NCBI GenBank assembly: GCA_012955965.1
Contig: JABBZI010000008.1
Span: forward strand, 1-64,000
DNA: 64,000 bases
From: Clostridioides difficile
Lineage (GTDB): Bacteria > Bacillota > Clostridia > Peptostreptococcales > Peptostreptococcaceae
Reading direction: 5' to 3'
The notes under the pieces were generated by a model. It searched no databases. It had not been told where the DNA came from and saw nothing but the letters and a program-made list of their open reading frames with translations. A program made the position numbers and the translations under genes. Positions within the stretch are counted from its first letter, which is position 1. Each line of letters starts with the position of its first letter. Shown piece by piece: positions 34,532 to 43,743 of this stretch.

Positions 34532-35550
34532 ATTATATATTTTATTAAACTATTTTCAAATACTTCATTTATTTCCTTATGAAAAAATTCTTTCATATTG
34601 TCTATTTGTTCTTTATCATATACATACTTGCCATATCCAAATTGACCATATTTAAAATTTCTATCTTCATTTTCCATTGGCAACAATGTATCTGGATAAA
34701 TTTCTAATATTCTATTTTTAGCTTTAGTAGTATATCTATGTGATATAACTTCAAATATAATTTTTCTATCAAAATCCTTTGGTAGTGCTTCTTTTATGTT
34801 TCTAATAAGGTTTCTATATTCTTCTTTCCAACCTTCGTATAAAAACACAGGAGCTATTATAAAACCAATCTGATAGCCAGCTTTAGCAAGTTTTACAGCT
34901 GATTCTATTCTTTTGTTAGCAGATGCTGTATAGTGCTCATGTCCTTCTATAATCCTAGGCGTATTTATACTGAATCGTATTTCTGTATGATTATTATGTT
35001 CAGCATCTAACAAGCTCTCTACATCACTGTATTTAGTAACAAATCTAAATCTTCCTTTTTCTTCTCTTCCAAAAAACTCTATTGTTTTTTTCAATGAATT
35101 TGTATATGGCTCTACTGGAACTGGGTCTGATGTAGCTGCACCTTCAAATATAGTAACTTGTGGCTTTCTATCTTCAATATACTTCTTAGTTTGTTCAAGT
35201 ATCTCATCTATATTTACAAACACCCTTATAAAAGGTTTATCACCTAGTTGTGTATTTAAGTAACAATATTCACATCTTCCCATACATCCACTAACAAGTG
35301 GTAGTTGATAATTAGCAGAAGGTTTACATGTCTGAAACTTCATGCTTTTTCTAATACCAACTACCATGGTCTGTTTTCCACTTCTATATTGCTCATATAG
35401 ATTTTCACCTGGGATATGTTCCTTAATTCTATTTGATGATATATTAATTATCTCTACATCTTTTTTATCTTTAAATTTATCATATATATTTTTTCCAATG
35501 TCAGTGTCTAAGGTACCTTTTTCGAATATTATCCTTTTGGGATTAAACAT
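34528..35550 (-). CDS. splB: spore photoproduct lyase SplB
   Basis: 340-residue radical SAM enzyme that directly reverses the thymine dimer (spore photoproduct) during germination. The cluster motif is SGCMGRCEYCYL (Cys89, 93, 96). The family blocks KPSANYQLP, VTKYSDVESLLDAEHN and IRFSINTP are present, and length equals Bacillus SplB. Where Bacillus has the H-atom donor Cys141 (EASCTSD), this protein has Ala139 (EGAATSD); instead Cys75 replaces a Ser in the KFxxxKPSA block. AGAGGTG lies before the ATG. It should be expressed in the forespore; no clear sigma-G promoter was recognised. Confidence 0.95.
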   Translation of the reverse strand: MFNPKRIIFEKGTLDTDIGKNIYDKFKDKKDVEIINISSNRIKEHIPGENLYEQYRSGKQTMVVGIRKSMKFQTCKPSANYQLPLVSGCMGRCEYCYLNTQLGDKPFIRVFVNIDEILEQTKKYIEDRKPQVTIFEGAATSDPVPVEPYTNSLKKTIEFFGREEKGRFRFVTKYSDVESLLDAEHNNHTEIRFSINTPRIIEGHEHYTASANKRIESAVKLAKAGYQIGFIIAPVFLYEGWKEEYRNLIRNIKEALPKDFDRKIIFEVISHRYTTKAKNRILEIYPDTLLPMENEDRNFKYGQFGYGKYVYDKEQIDNMKEFFHKEINEVFENSLIKYII

Positions 35551-35750
35551 TTATTTCACCTCTACTTAAAGTTTTCAAATTGAAGATTTCTATAAAATAT
35601 TACTTAGTTAATCTTCCCTTTTTTAAGTACCTTTATTTATTAGAAAGTAAAATAAAAGTTTAAGATGAATTTCCTATATGTATAATACTTAGTCATAAAT
35701 TTCTCACTTATAATATAAGTTTTACCTAAAACTAAATATATAATGTTAAG

Positions 35751-36881
35751 TTACAAAGATTTGTAGTATATTTCTTTTATTTGTTCTTTATTAAAAGTTT
35801 TTGGATGTCTCTTAATATTTGCAGCTGATATCTTCATGCAATTATCAGTTAACCAATCTATATCTGATTTTTCAACACCTAAATCACTTAATTTTATATC
35901 TAAATCTATTTTTTTAAGGAAATTTCTAATTGCATCTGAACAATCTTCTGCACAAGTTCCTCCTAATATCTTTGATATTTTCCCAAATCTTTCAATATCA
36001 CTATCCCATGAACTTTCTACAATACTTGGAGTCAAAGCTGCAAGTCCTTTCCCATGCATTACATCTCTAAGACCACTTACAGGATGTTCCATACCATGTG
36101 GTAAGGCTGTACCTGCTGTACCAATTGTCATTCCTCCAATAGTGCTTGCAAGTGTTATTTTTTCCCATGCTTCTAAGTCATCTACACTATTATATACCCT
36201 TACTAGATTTTCTGATATAAGCTCAATCCCATAAATAGCTTGTACATCTGCAAGAGGATTTCTTCCATTAGAAAGATATGCTTCCATATTATGAGCAAGT
36301 GCATCAAACCCAACTGATGCAATTATATGTTTTGGCATTGTAACCATAAGTTCTGGGTCAATTATTGATGCCTTTGCATACATACTATTCTTTTTTATAG
36401 ATTTTTTGTCTTTAGTTTCTGAATTTGTAAGTACTGCGAAACAATTTCCTTCACTACCTGTACCTGATGTAGTTGGAACTAAGATTATAGGTAAAGCTTC
36501 TTCTCCTTGTCTGATTCCAAATATATATTCATTTAGGTCTCCTGGGTTTTTATAAGAAAAAGCAATACTCTTAGCAGCATCCATGATACTTCCTCCACCA
36601 AGACCTAAGACACAGTCACATCCAGTTGCTTTTATAATTTCTACACCTGAATATATAGTAGTTATAAGAGGATTTTGTTCTACTTTATCAAAAACTTCAT
36701 ATTCTATTTTAGAGTCTTTTAGTAAGTCTATTGTTTTATCAAGTAATCCAGTTTTCTTTGTACTATTTTTGCCAGTTACAATCAATACTTTTTTACCATA
36801 TTTAGATACTTCTTTTCCTACATCATTGATTCTACCTCTCCCAAACAATATGTTTACTGGTAAGTTATAATTAAATTTCAT
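35751..36881 (-). CDS. iron-containing (group III) alcohol dehydrogenase
   Basis: About 376 residues; NAD(P)H-dependent alcohol/aldehyde oxidoreductase of the butanol-dehydrogenase/BdhA-like group. The coenzyme motif is LGLGGGSIMDAAKSIAF; the metal-binding block is GFDALAHNMEAYLS and LPHGMEHPVSGLRDVMHGKG. AGGAGG lies 7 bases before the ATG at 36881, giving the typical start MKFNYNLPVNILFGRGRI; a longer in-frame ATG at 36929 has no such site. It is a single gene between splB and htpG. Physiological substrate uncertain. Confidence 0.9.
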   Translation of the reverse strand: MKFNYNLPVNILFGRGRINDVGKEVSKYGKKVLIVTGKNSTKKTGLLDKTIDLLKDSKIEYEVFDKVEQNPLITTIYSGVEIIKATGCDCVLGLGGGSIMDAAKSIAFSYKNPGDLNEYIFGIRQGEEALPIILVPTTSGTGSEGNCFAVLTNSETKDKKSIKKNSMYAKASIIDPELMVTMPKHIIASVGFDALAHNMEAYLSNGRNPLADVQAIYGIELISENLVRVYNSVDDLEAWEKITLASTIGGMTIGTAGTALPHGMEHPVSGLRDVMHGKGLAALTPSIVESSWDSDIERFGKISKILGGTCAEDCSDAIRNFLKKIDLDIKLSDLGVEKSDIDWLTDNCMKISAANIKRHPKTFNKEQIKEIYYKSL

Positions 36882-37087
36882 GCCAAGACCTCCTATTTCT
36901 ACTTTAGTAATAATTTTATTTTTCAACACAGCGTAATTATGTATTAAAACATAAATTACAAAATAATCTTTTACTTAATTATATGTATTCTTTTATCCGA
37001 TATCAAGTTAACTCTATTTAACCAAATACAATTTTTAATTGTAATCTATTTAAATATTTGAAACTTTAATCAAAGATAAAAAATAAA

Positions 37088-37133
37088 GAAGAGTTACACA
37101 AAGATAATTTCAATTATCTTAAAATAACTCTTC
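37088..37133 (-). terminator. htpG terminator
   Basis: GAAGAGTTA and TAACTCTTC form the outer stem, with an inner AAGATAATT/AATTATCTT stem, followed on the minus strand by TTTATTTTTTATC. About 50 bases past the htpG stop. Confidence 0.75.
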
Positions 37134-37180
37134 TCATAATATTAGATATTTTTTACAAATTTACTTTAATATATTTAATC

Positions 37181-39121
37181 TTATAATTCTATTAACATCT
37201 TCATAAGTTTATTACTTCTTTGAACAAATGAATCTAATTCATCTGGTTTTAATTCTTTATTAGAAAGTAAAGCTAAATCTGCTATCTGATTACAAATAAG
37301 TGCAACTTTATCTTTCTTTTCTTCATTATCTTTAAGAGAAACTAATTTTTTAATAATTGGGCTATTTTCATTTATCACAAGAGTCTTTTCTTCCTCGAAG
37401 TTCATTCCTAAATCCATTCCAGCAAATCTTGACTGCATTTCTGCCATTCTTATAGATTGTTCAGATACTAATACCATAGCTGGAGTATCCTCATTTTTTA
37501 ATCCTTCTACAGAATAATTCTTCACTCTTTCTCCAACAGTTTCTTTAAATAAACCTTCTATCTTAGCTATTTCTTCTTTATTTTCTTCACTATCTTTATT
37601 TTCATTTTTGTCTTTTAATACATCAGAAAGGTCTGCATCTATTCTATTAAACTTAACACCATTTTCCTTATATTCCATAAATGAAATAAAGTGAGTATCT
37701 ATTGATGAGTTTAATACAACAGCATTTAAATCGTATTCTTTAAATAACTTAATGTATTGTGATTGTTGTTCCTTATCACTTACATAGAATACCTTATTTT
37801 CATGCTTGTCCTTGCATTTCTCTAGATAATCTTGTAATGTTATATATTCATCATTGATAGTTTTAAATAATATACATTCTTTTACTTTTTCATAGAAACT
37901 TTCATCTTTTAAGCAACCATATTTAATAAATATTTGTATATCATCCCAAAACTTATTGTATTCTTCTCTTTCATTTTTACAAAGAGATTTTAACTTATCA
38001 GCTACTTTTTTAATTATATGTTTAGAAATTTTACTTACATCTCTATCATTTTGTAAAAAGCTTCTTGATACATTTAATGGTAAATCTGGGCAGTCTATTA
38101 CACCTTTTAATAAAAGTAAAAATTCTGGTATAACTTCTTTTATATTATCCGCTACAAATACTTGATTGTTGTATAATTTTACTTTTCCCTCTGTCAATTC
38201 AAACTCATTTTTTAATTTAGGGAAGTAAAGTATACCCTTTAAGTTAAAAGGATAATCTACATTTAGATGTATCCAGAATAAAGGTTCATCAAATACATGG
38301 AACACTTTTCTGTAAAACTCTTTGTATTCATCATCAGTACAATCTTTTGGAGATTTTAGCCATAGAGGATTAGTGTCATTTAAAGGCTCAATTACCTTTG
38401 CATCTATAACTTCTTCTTCTTTCCCATCTTCCTTTTGTTTTTTAGCTTTTTCTTCTGCTTCTTTAGCTTCTCTTTCTAATCTTTCAACATCTTCTAGATA
38501 TATTTCTACTGGTAAGAAAGAACAATACTTGTCTATTATACCCCTTACAGTAAATTCATCTAAGAATTCTTTACTATCATCATCAATAAATAATGTTATA
38601 GTAGTCCCTCTTTCATGTCTAGCATCTGATTCAGATATTTCATATTCTGTACCACCTTCAGATACCCATCTTACTGGAGTTGCTCCTTCTGTATATGAAA
38701 GTGTATCTATTTGCACTTTTTTAGACACCATGAATGCAGAATAAAATCCTAATCCAAAGTGACCTATTATGTCATTTGATTCTTCCATCTTATCCTTATA
38801 TTTGTTAAAGAAATCCTCAGCACCTGAAAAAGCAACCTGATTTATGTATTTTTTTATCTCTTCTTCAGTCATACCAATTCCATTGTCAATAAATTTAAGT
38901 GTACCTTCCCCTTTATTTACAGATACTGTAATTTTATAATCTGATGGATTATTTTCTGATATTTCTCCTAATGATACAAGTCTTTTGTGTTTACTTACTG
39001 CATCACATCCATTACTTATAAGCTCTCTTATAAATATGTCTTTATCAGAATATAACCATTTTTTAATTATAGGAAAAATATTTTCTGTATGAATTGAAAT
39101 ACTCCCTTTTTCAAACTCCAT
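37181..39121 (-). CDS. htpG: HSP90-family chaperone HtpG
   Basis: 646-residue ATP-dependent cytoplasmic chaperone. The GHKL ATPase domain shows IRELISNGCDAVSKHKRL, DNGIGMT and GHFGLGFYSAFMVSKKV. A charged linker (~215-240, EREAKEAEEKAKKQKED) leads to the middle domain (PLFWIHLNVDYPFNLKGILYFP) and the C-terminal dimer domain. Length is as usual for bacterial HtpG. GAGGAGGG lies before the ATG. It has its own promoter, so it is not simply the end of the flagellar operon. Confidence 0.96.
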   Translation of the reverse strand: MEFEKGSISIHTENIFPIIKKWLYSDKDIFIRELISNGCDAVSKHKRLVSLGEISENNPSDYKITVSVNKGEGTLKFIDNGIGMTEEEIKKYINQVAFSGAEDFFNKYKDKMEESNDIIGHFGLGFYSAFMVSKKVQIDTLSYTEGATPVRWVSEGGTEYEISESDARHERGTTITLFIDDDSKEFLDEFTVRGIIDKYCSFLPVEIYLEDVERLEREAKEAEEKAKKQKEDGKEEEVIDAKVIEPLNDTNPLWLKSPKDCTDDEYKEFYRKVFHVFDEPLFWIHLNVDYPFNLKGILYFPKLKNEFELTEGKVKLYNNQVFVADNIKEVIPEFLLLLKGVIDCPDLPLNVSRSFLQNDRDVSKISKHIIKKVADKLKSLCKNEREEYNKFWDDIQIFIKYGCLKDESFYEKVKECILFKTINDEYITLQDYLEKCKDKHENKVFYVSDKEQQSQYIKLFKEYDLNAVVLNSSIDTHFISFMEYKENGVKFNRIDADLSDVLKDKNENKDSEENKEEIAKIEGLFKETVGERVKNYSVEGLKNEDTPAMVLVSEQSIRMAEMQSRFAGMDLGMNFEEEKTLVINENSPIIKKLVSLKDNEEKKDKVALICNQIADLALLSNKELKPDELDSFVQRSNKLMKMLIEL

Positions 39122-39149
39122 TTTTATCCCTCCTCATTTTATAGTTAAT

Positions 39150-39178
39150 ATTTTAAATTTTTTAAAATAGTATGTCAA
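39150..39178 (-). promoter_or_regulatory. htpG sigma-A promoter
   Basis: TTGACA (39173-39178) and TAAAAT (39150-39155) are 17 bases apart on the minus strand, starting transcription about 25 bases before the htpG ATG. No CIRCE or CtsR box was recognised. Confidence 0.8.
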
Positions 39179-39235
39179 TATATTATGGACAAATTGTTTT
39201 AAAATAAAATAATTTCTTTTTCTTATCTAATTTAA

Positions 39236-40636
39236 TTATTCTTCTTTCAATATTTCTTTTACTTTTGAATTATTATACATGCTATTAGGTACCTTATTAA
39301 CTAATTTTTTTAATGTCAATTTAGAATTTTTTAAATCGCCTTTATTATAATACATCATACCTAAATTATAATATGATTCATCAAAATATGAATCTGTTTC
39401 TGAATAATTTTCTACATACATTTTATAATATTCTTCAGCTGTGTCATAGTCTTTTAACTTTTCACTAAGAATAGCAACTTGATAAGTTGCCTCTGATGTA
39501 TTGCCTGTACTTTTACCTATGTCTGCAACTTTTTTATATAGTTGTATAGAAGATTTTGTTTGCTTTTCTGACTTTAATGCATTTGCTTTAGACATCAGCT
39601 CATCCTCTGTAAATAAATTAGAATCGTTATCACTTCCATTTTCTAAAGTATTTTTTTTGGATTTTAGATTCTCTTTATTAATATCTTTAGTGCTCTTGTT
39701 GGTATTTGAAGTCTTATCAGCAACTTCATTTTCTTTTTTATCATTTTCTTTCTTGTTCAAACTAGAATCTATTGACCCTCTATCTTTAGTTTCACTATTT
39801 TTAGATATTTTATTAGTTAAATTATTCATCTTATAAGAACTATATATATTTTTTCCTATTAATAATATACCTAATATTATTGCTACATATAGGTATTTAT
39901 TTTTTATAATATTTTTTTTCTTATCATAACCTGCAGTTTTCTGCTTTTTATCCTTACTTCCTTCTGTGGTCATATTTTTAGGTTCATCAATTCTAGAACT
40001 ATTAATATTTTTATTTACAAGCTCATCCTTATACTCATCTAAATTCTCATTGATTTTAATCTGTCTGTTAGCATTACTGTATATATCTAATGTATTATTT
40101 TCTTGATTTAATAAATAATTTTCTTTATCGATACTCTTCAATACTTCTAGACATTCATCAAATTTTATATATTCTTCTTGCTTTTCATAAAGTAAAGCAA
40201 GCAACTCATAAGGTTCTATTAAGTCACTATATTGCTCGGTTATAAGTTTGAATCCTTGTATAGCTTCTTTATACATACCTTTATTTATCAGTCTTATAAA
40301 TTGATTATACTTTTCAAAGAAAATTAAAAACTCCTCAGATGTAAGCATGTTTATATACTTTTCACACAGAGCAGTTTTTTCACAAATTAAACTCTTATAG
40401 AAACTTTCTACAGCCTCGTCAAAATTACATTTTAGTAAATTTACAAGACCTATGAGATTTAATACATCCACATCATCTGGTTTTAAATCTCTTGCCTCTT
40501 TTAAAGATTTTAATCCACTTGATATGTAATTATTATTTATATTATCAATAGATTTATTATATAGAGCACATGAGTTCTTTTTATTGAGTTTTAATATATC
40601 TTTTTTTATATCATTTAAATTTAAAATAAATACCAC
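39236..40636 (-). CDS. TPR-repeat membrane protein at end of flagellar operon
   Basis: 466 residues. Residues ~25-185 contain TPR-like units (SIDNINNNYISSGLKSLKEARDLKPDDVDVLNLIGLVNLL...). A single membrane helix lies near 250-268 (LYVAIILGILLIGKNIY), followed by a long low-complexity Asn/Lys/Ser linker and a C-terminal pair of TPR units (ATYQVAILSEKLKDYDTAEEYYKMYVENY; YYNLGMMYYNKGDLKNSKLTLKKL). Its role is unknown; position after fliN suggests envelope or motor assembly. The start is GTG at 40636, inside a GAGGTGG stretch with only AAGG upstream, so the exact start is uncertain. Confidence 0.82.
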   Translation of the reverse strand: MVFILNLNDIKKDILKLNKKNSCALYNKSIDNINNNYISSGLKSLKEARDLKPDDVDVLNLIGLVNLLKCNFDEAVESFYKSLICEKTALCEKYINMLTSEEFLIFFEKYNQFIRLINKGMYKEAIQGFKLITEQYSDLIEPYELLALLYEKQEEYIKFDECLEVLKSIDKENYLLNQENNTLDIYSNANRQIKINENLDEYKDELVNKNINSSRIDEPKNMTTEGSKDKKQKTAGYDKKKNIIKNKYLYVAIILGILLIGKNIYSSYKMNNLTNKISKNSETKDRGSIDSSLNKKENDKKENEVADKTSNTNKSTKDINKENLKSKKNTLENGSDNDSNLFTEDELMSKANALKSEKQTKSSIQLYKKVADIGKSTGNTSEATYQVAILSEKLKDYDTAEEYYKMYVENYSETDSYFDESYYNLGMMYYNKGDLKNSKLTLKKLVNKVPNSMYNNSKVKEILKEE

Positions 40637-40667
40637 CTCATGCCTTAAGTATTAATTAATGTTGTTT

Positions 40668-41042
40668 TTAAACAAGAGATTTTACCATATCCTCTTCACT
40701 TACTATACTTGTTACTTTTACACCAAAATTCAAGTCTACTACTACTACTTTTCCATAGGCCAATACTTTATTGTCTATTAGTATTTCTACATCTTGGTCT
40801 GCTAAAGTATCCAGTTCAATAAGAGAACCTTTATTTAGATTTAAAATATCTCTTAGGCTCATCTTTGTTCTTCCTATAACTACAGATAACTCCAACTTAA
40901 GGTCAAGGATTCTTTGTATATTATTTTTGTTGGCTTCTGAAACATCTAAAGCTAACTCATCATTTCCATCAATTTCACTTTCGACTTTATCATTTAATAA
41001 CATCTTTGCTTCTTCATCTGAAATAAGATTACTATTATCCAT
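40668..41042 (-). CDS. fliN: flagellar motor switch protein FliN
   Basis: 124 residues. The C-terminal ~75 residues are the FliN/SpoA domain (LDLKLELSVVIGRTKMSLRDILNLNKGSLIELD...VLIDNKVLAYGKVVVVDLNFGVKVTSI). It forms the C-ring with FliM and FliG at the cytoplasmic face. The N-terminus LISDEEAKMLL (6-16) resembles the CheY-binding peptide (LSQxEIDALL) usually found on FliM or FliY. AAAGAGGTG precedes the ATG. It lies 3 bases downstream of fliM. Confidence 0.92.
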   Translation of the reverse strand: MDNSNLISDEEAKMLLNDKVESEIDGNDELALDVSEANKNNIQRILDLKLELSVVIGRTKMSLRDILNLNKGSLIELDTLADQDVEILIDNKVLAYGKVVVVDLNFGVKVTSIVSEEDMVKSLV

Positions 41043-41045
41043 AAA

Positions 41046-41927
41046 CTACACCTCTTTTCTGACAGCATCATTTATTTTTACACCTTTTTTACTTGATATA
41101 AATCCTGGTGTTGCTGTGTATGATTTTGAATTTTCTACAAATACATCTATATAGTCATTTATTTTTTTATTTGTTACTATTACATCTCCAACCTCTAGTT
41201 TGAGCAAATCTTCAATATTAATAGATACTTTTCCTATCTCTGCAATAACTGATAGTTCTATATTAGATACACTATTGTATATTTTATTAGTGAATTCTTC
41301 TGAATTATCTCCTGCATCCATATCTAAAAAATCTACAACAGAAATACTCTCCAGCATAGCCTCTAAAGCATTATATGGGAAACAAAGAGAAACACTACCG
41401 ACATAATTGTTATCATTTATCACCTTTAAATCTACTATACATACAGGTGCAGTTGGAGAACATAATTGTGGTAAATTAATATGTGTATGTGTATCCAATA
41501 CTTGTATGTTTTCAAAGCCTTCAAATAAATGCATGTTTCTTACTAAATCTTCCATAAGATGTAAGAGTACTTTTTTATCAAGTTCTGTAAGTTCTCTGTC
41601 ATTATCTTTTACAACTCCATTTCCTCCAGCTGTCACGTCAATCCACATATCAGCTACACTTCTATCTACTCTAAAAGAAAAGTTTTTCATGATAGGTTCC
41701 ATCGAATTTTGTACTACTATACATGAAGATGTCACCCTATCTAAAAAAGTTTGATAATTTACTTGGTCTATACTCTCAACTATCATACTAGAATTACACT
41801 TAAGTTCATAAATTATATAATTTTTATATTTTTTACAGAATTCAGCTAATAAAAAATTTAAACAAGTTAAATTTTCTCTTGAATAACTCTGAGGTTTGCC
41901 GAAATCATAATCTTTCATATCATACAT
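41046..41927 (-). CDS. fliM: flagellar motor switch protein FliM, lacking the N-terminal CheY-binding peptide
   Basis: 293-residue C-ring protein. It starts directly with the middle domain (DYDFGKPQSYSRENLTCLNFLLAEF, matching the YDFxRPDRxSKEQLRxL start of that domain in other FliM), has the VTAGGNG loop, and ends in a SpoA domain (LSVIAEIGKVSINIEDLLKLEVGDVI). About 35-40 N-terminal residues normal in FliM, with the EIDALL CheY-P site, are absent, and only 22 bases separate it from flgG upstream, so there is no room for them. The motif may instead sit on FliN. Confidence 0.9.
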   Translation of the reverse strand: MYDMKDYDFGKPQSYSRENLTCLNFLLAEFCKKYKNYIIYELKCNSSMIVESIDQVNYQTFLDRVTSSCIVVQNSMEPIMKNFSFRVDRSVADMWIDVTAGGNGVVKDNDRELTELDKKVLLHLMEDLVRNMHLFEGFENIQVLDTHTHINLPQLCSPTAPVCIVDLKVINDNNYVGSVSLCFPYNALEAMLESISVVDFLDMDAGDNSEEFTNKIYNSVSNIELSVIAEIGKVSINIEDLLKLEVGDVIVTNKKINDYIDVFVENSKSYTATPGFISSKKGVKINDAVRKEV

Positions 41928-41949
41928 GAATATTCCTCACCTTACATAA

Positions 41950-42711
41950 TTATTTAGCTCTTAAATTATTAGCTATTTGCCACATTTCATCTGCTGTCTT
42001 TATTCCTTTTGAGTTCATTTGAAATGCTCTTTGAGTGGCTATTAAGTCAACAAATTCATCTTGTAAAGAAACATTTGACCTCTCTCTATATCCTTGAACT
42101 ATATCCACTTTATCAACTTGTTTAATCTGCGCTGCATTAGTTGAAACAAATAAACTATCACCTTCAGAGATAAAATTTTGAGTTCCTATAGGTTGATATA
42201 AATTGATTTTGCCTATTTTCTTATTATCTACAGATAAATCTCCATTTCTTGCAACTGTTAAGTTTGTGTTATTTATATTAGTATTGTTATAGTTATATCC
42301 TGCATCAAATTGAACATCTAATACATTTCCATTATCATCCACAATCTTACCTAAAGCATCTACATTAAAACCACCATCTCTTGTATATGCATATGTGCCA
42401 TCTTTTCTTATCACTCTAAAAAATCCTTCTCCATCTATCGCTAAGTCACTGTTACTACCTGTAGGTGCCAATGCACCTTGTTCATAATTTCTCATAGGGG
42501 CTGATGCCTTAGCTCCAGTTCCAGTCGATATATCTTTACCATTTGTAGGATATGATGGTCTGTTTAATACTTCATCTACTAAGTCAGAGTATTCCATATT
42601 TATTTTTTTATATCCATTAGAATCATTATTTGCTATATTGTTAGATATTACGTCTAATTTGCTTTGATTTGCTGACAGAGCTGTTTTACTAGTATAAAAC
42701 ATTGTGTACAT
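41950..42711 (-). CDS. flgG: flagellar basal-body rod protein FlgG
   Basis: 253-residue rod protein exported by the flagellar type III system. The N-terminal rod motif is SKLDVISNNIANNDSNGYKK (16-36) and the C-terminal partner is FVDLIATQRAFQMNSKGIKTADEMWQIANNL; these pair as a coiled coil in the rod. The centre DLAIDGEGFFRV is typical. It lies 20 bases downstream of the other rod gene and upstream of fliM. AGGAGGTG precedes the ATG. Confidence 0.9.
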   Translation of the reverse strand: MYTMFYTSKTALSANQSKLDVISNNIANNDSNGYKKINMEYSDLVDEVLNRPSYPTNGKDISTGTGAKASAPMRNYEQGALAPTGSNSDLAIDGEGFFRVIRKDGTYAYTRDGGFNVDALGKIVDDNGNVLDVQFDAGYNYNNTNINNTNLTVARNGDLSVDNKKIGKINLYQPIGTQNFISEGDSLFVSTNAAQIKQVDKVDIVQGYRERSNVSLQDEFVDLIATQRAFQMNSKGIKTADEMWQIANNLRAK

Positions 42712-42731
42712 AAAAATTCACCTCCTATTAT

Positions 42732-43505
42732 CTATCTTACTGAACCAATCTCACTTGCTATCTTTGCTAATTTGGAGTCCATAGCCTGAATTATTTTTTG
42801 ATTTGCCTCGTATTCTCTTGATATTGTCATCATATTATTAATTTCAGATACAATATCTACATTAGAAGATTCTACTGCACTTTGTATTGTAAGTGCATTG
42901 TTTGCCTTTATAGCACCTTCTCCAGAATACAAGTTATCTCCTTCTTTTTTTAATTTATTATAATCATTAAAATCTACCATATTAAATTTGTACATAGCAT
43001 TTCCGTCCAGTGATATTGTATTATCTTTTGCTACTTCAAATTTTTTATTGCCAACATTTATATGTCCTACAGCACCAGTTGCAGTATTTGTCCCAAGTAC
43101 ATAATATCCTTCACTAGTTATGAGGTCACCTTGATTATCTGTTCTAAAGTTCCCATTTCTTGTATAAAATTGATTCCCAGCCGCATCACTAACTAGAAAA
43201 AAGCCCTTACCTTGGATAGCTACATCCATTTTATTATCAGTTGTTTTTATAGGGCCTTGGTTAAAATTGGTGATAGTTTCATCCATAGAAACACCTGGGC
43301 TTAATTTGCCTATTTCTTGCTTTTGTTTAGTTCCATTTACATAATTATTATAACTATCTAACTGTAATTCATCAAAACTTTTAGTTAGAAGTAATTTATT
43401 CTTATATCCATTAGTGTCCATATTTGCCAAGTTATTGACAACAACATTTTGCTTTTGTTGATTAGTTATCATTGCAGAAACTGCTGTATATAATCCTCTT
43501 ATCAT
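42732..43505 (-). CDS. flgG1: flagellar rod protein, FlgF/FlgG family
   Basis: 257 residues: QKQNVVVNNLANMDTNGYKN (18-37) at the N-terminus, MDVAIQGKGFFLVSDAAGNQFYTRNGNFR in the centre, and VDIVSEINNMMTISREYEANQKIIQAMDSKL at the end. It equals FlgF by position, just upstream of flgG, as with Bacillus flhO-flhP. AAAAGGAGG lies 7 bases before the ATG. It builds the proximal/distal rod. Confidence 0.87.
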   Translation of the reverse strand: MIRGLYTAVSAMITNQQKQNVVVNNLANMDTNGYKNKLLLTKSFDELQLDSYNNYVNGTKQKQEIGKLSPGVSMDETITNFNQGPIKTTDNKMDVAIQGKGFFLVSDAAGNQFYTRNGNFRTDNQGDLITSEGYYVLGTNTATGAVGHINVGNKKFEVAKDNTISLDGNAMYKFNMVDFNDYNKLKKEGDNLYSGEGAIKANNALTIQSAVESSNVDIVSEINNMMTISREYEANQKIIQAMDSKLAKIASEIGSVR

Positions 43506-43545
43506 GTTATGACCTCCTTTTTTGTAAATTATCCGACAATATTAT

Positions 43546-43743
43546 CTATTCTAAAACCTTCATCTCACTTGCATATTTCATACCCAGCGCTCTTGCTTTT
43601 TTTTCTATCTCTGCTTTACTCATATCATTATTACTAAAAAGCATTATACATAAAGTTGATATTAATATACCAATACCTATCCCTAAAAGTACTTTTTTAT
43701 CAAATAATAATGTTCTTATATCTTGTAACAGCTCCTTATTAAT
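43546..43743 (-). CDS. small membrane protein with apparent AUU start
   Basis: In the gap between the SwrB-like gene and flgG1 a minus-strand frame encodes 65 residues: (M)NKELLQDIRTLLFDKKVLLG, one membrane helix (IGIGILISTLCIMLF), then SNNDMSKAEIEKKARALGMK and a short tail. Helix-plus-IEKKARxLGM proteins of this kind occur in clostridia. There is no ATG, GTG or TTG before the helix. AAAGGGTGA lies 6 bases before an ATT codon at 43741-43743, a rare but known start (as in infC). It overlaps the end of the SwrB-like gene, so translation may be coupled. Confidence 0.65.
   Translation of the reverse strand: MNKELLQDIRTLLFDKKVLLGIGIGILISTLCIMLFSNNDMSKAEIEKKARALGMKYASEMKVLE

Noticed and set aside
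35551-35640. Sigma-G promoter for splB
   Set aside because: No clear match to the forespore -35 and -10 consensus could be placed at the right spacing.
43546-43743. Starting the small flagellar-operon frame at the internal ATG (codon 34)
   Set aside because: That would cut off the whole membrane helix and has no ribosome site; the AUU with AAAGGGTGA fits better.
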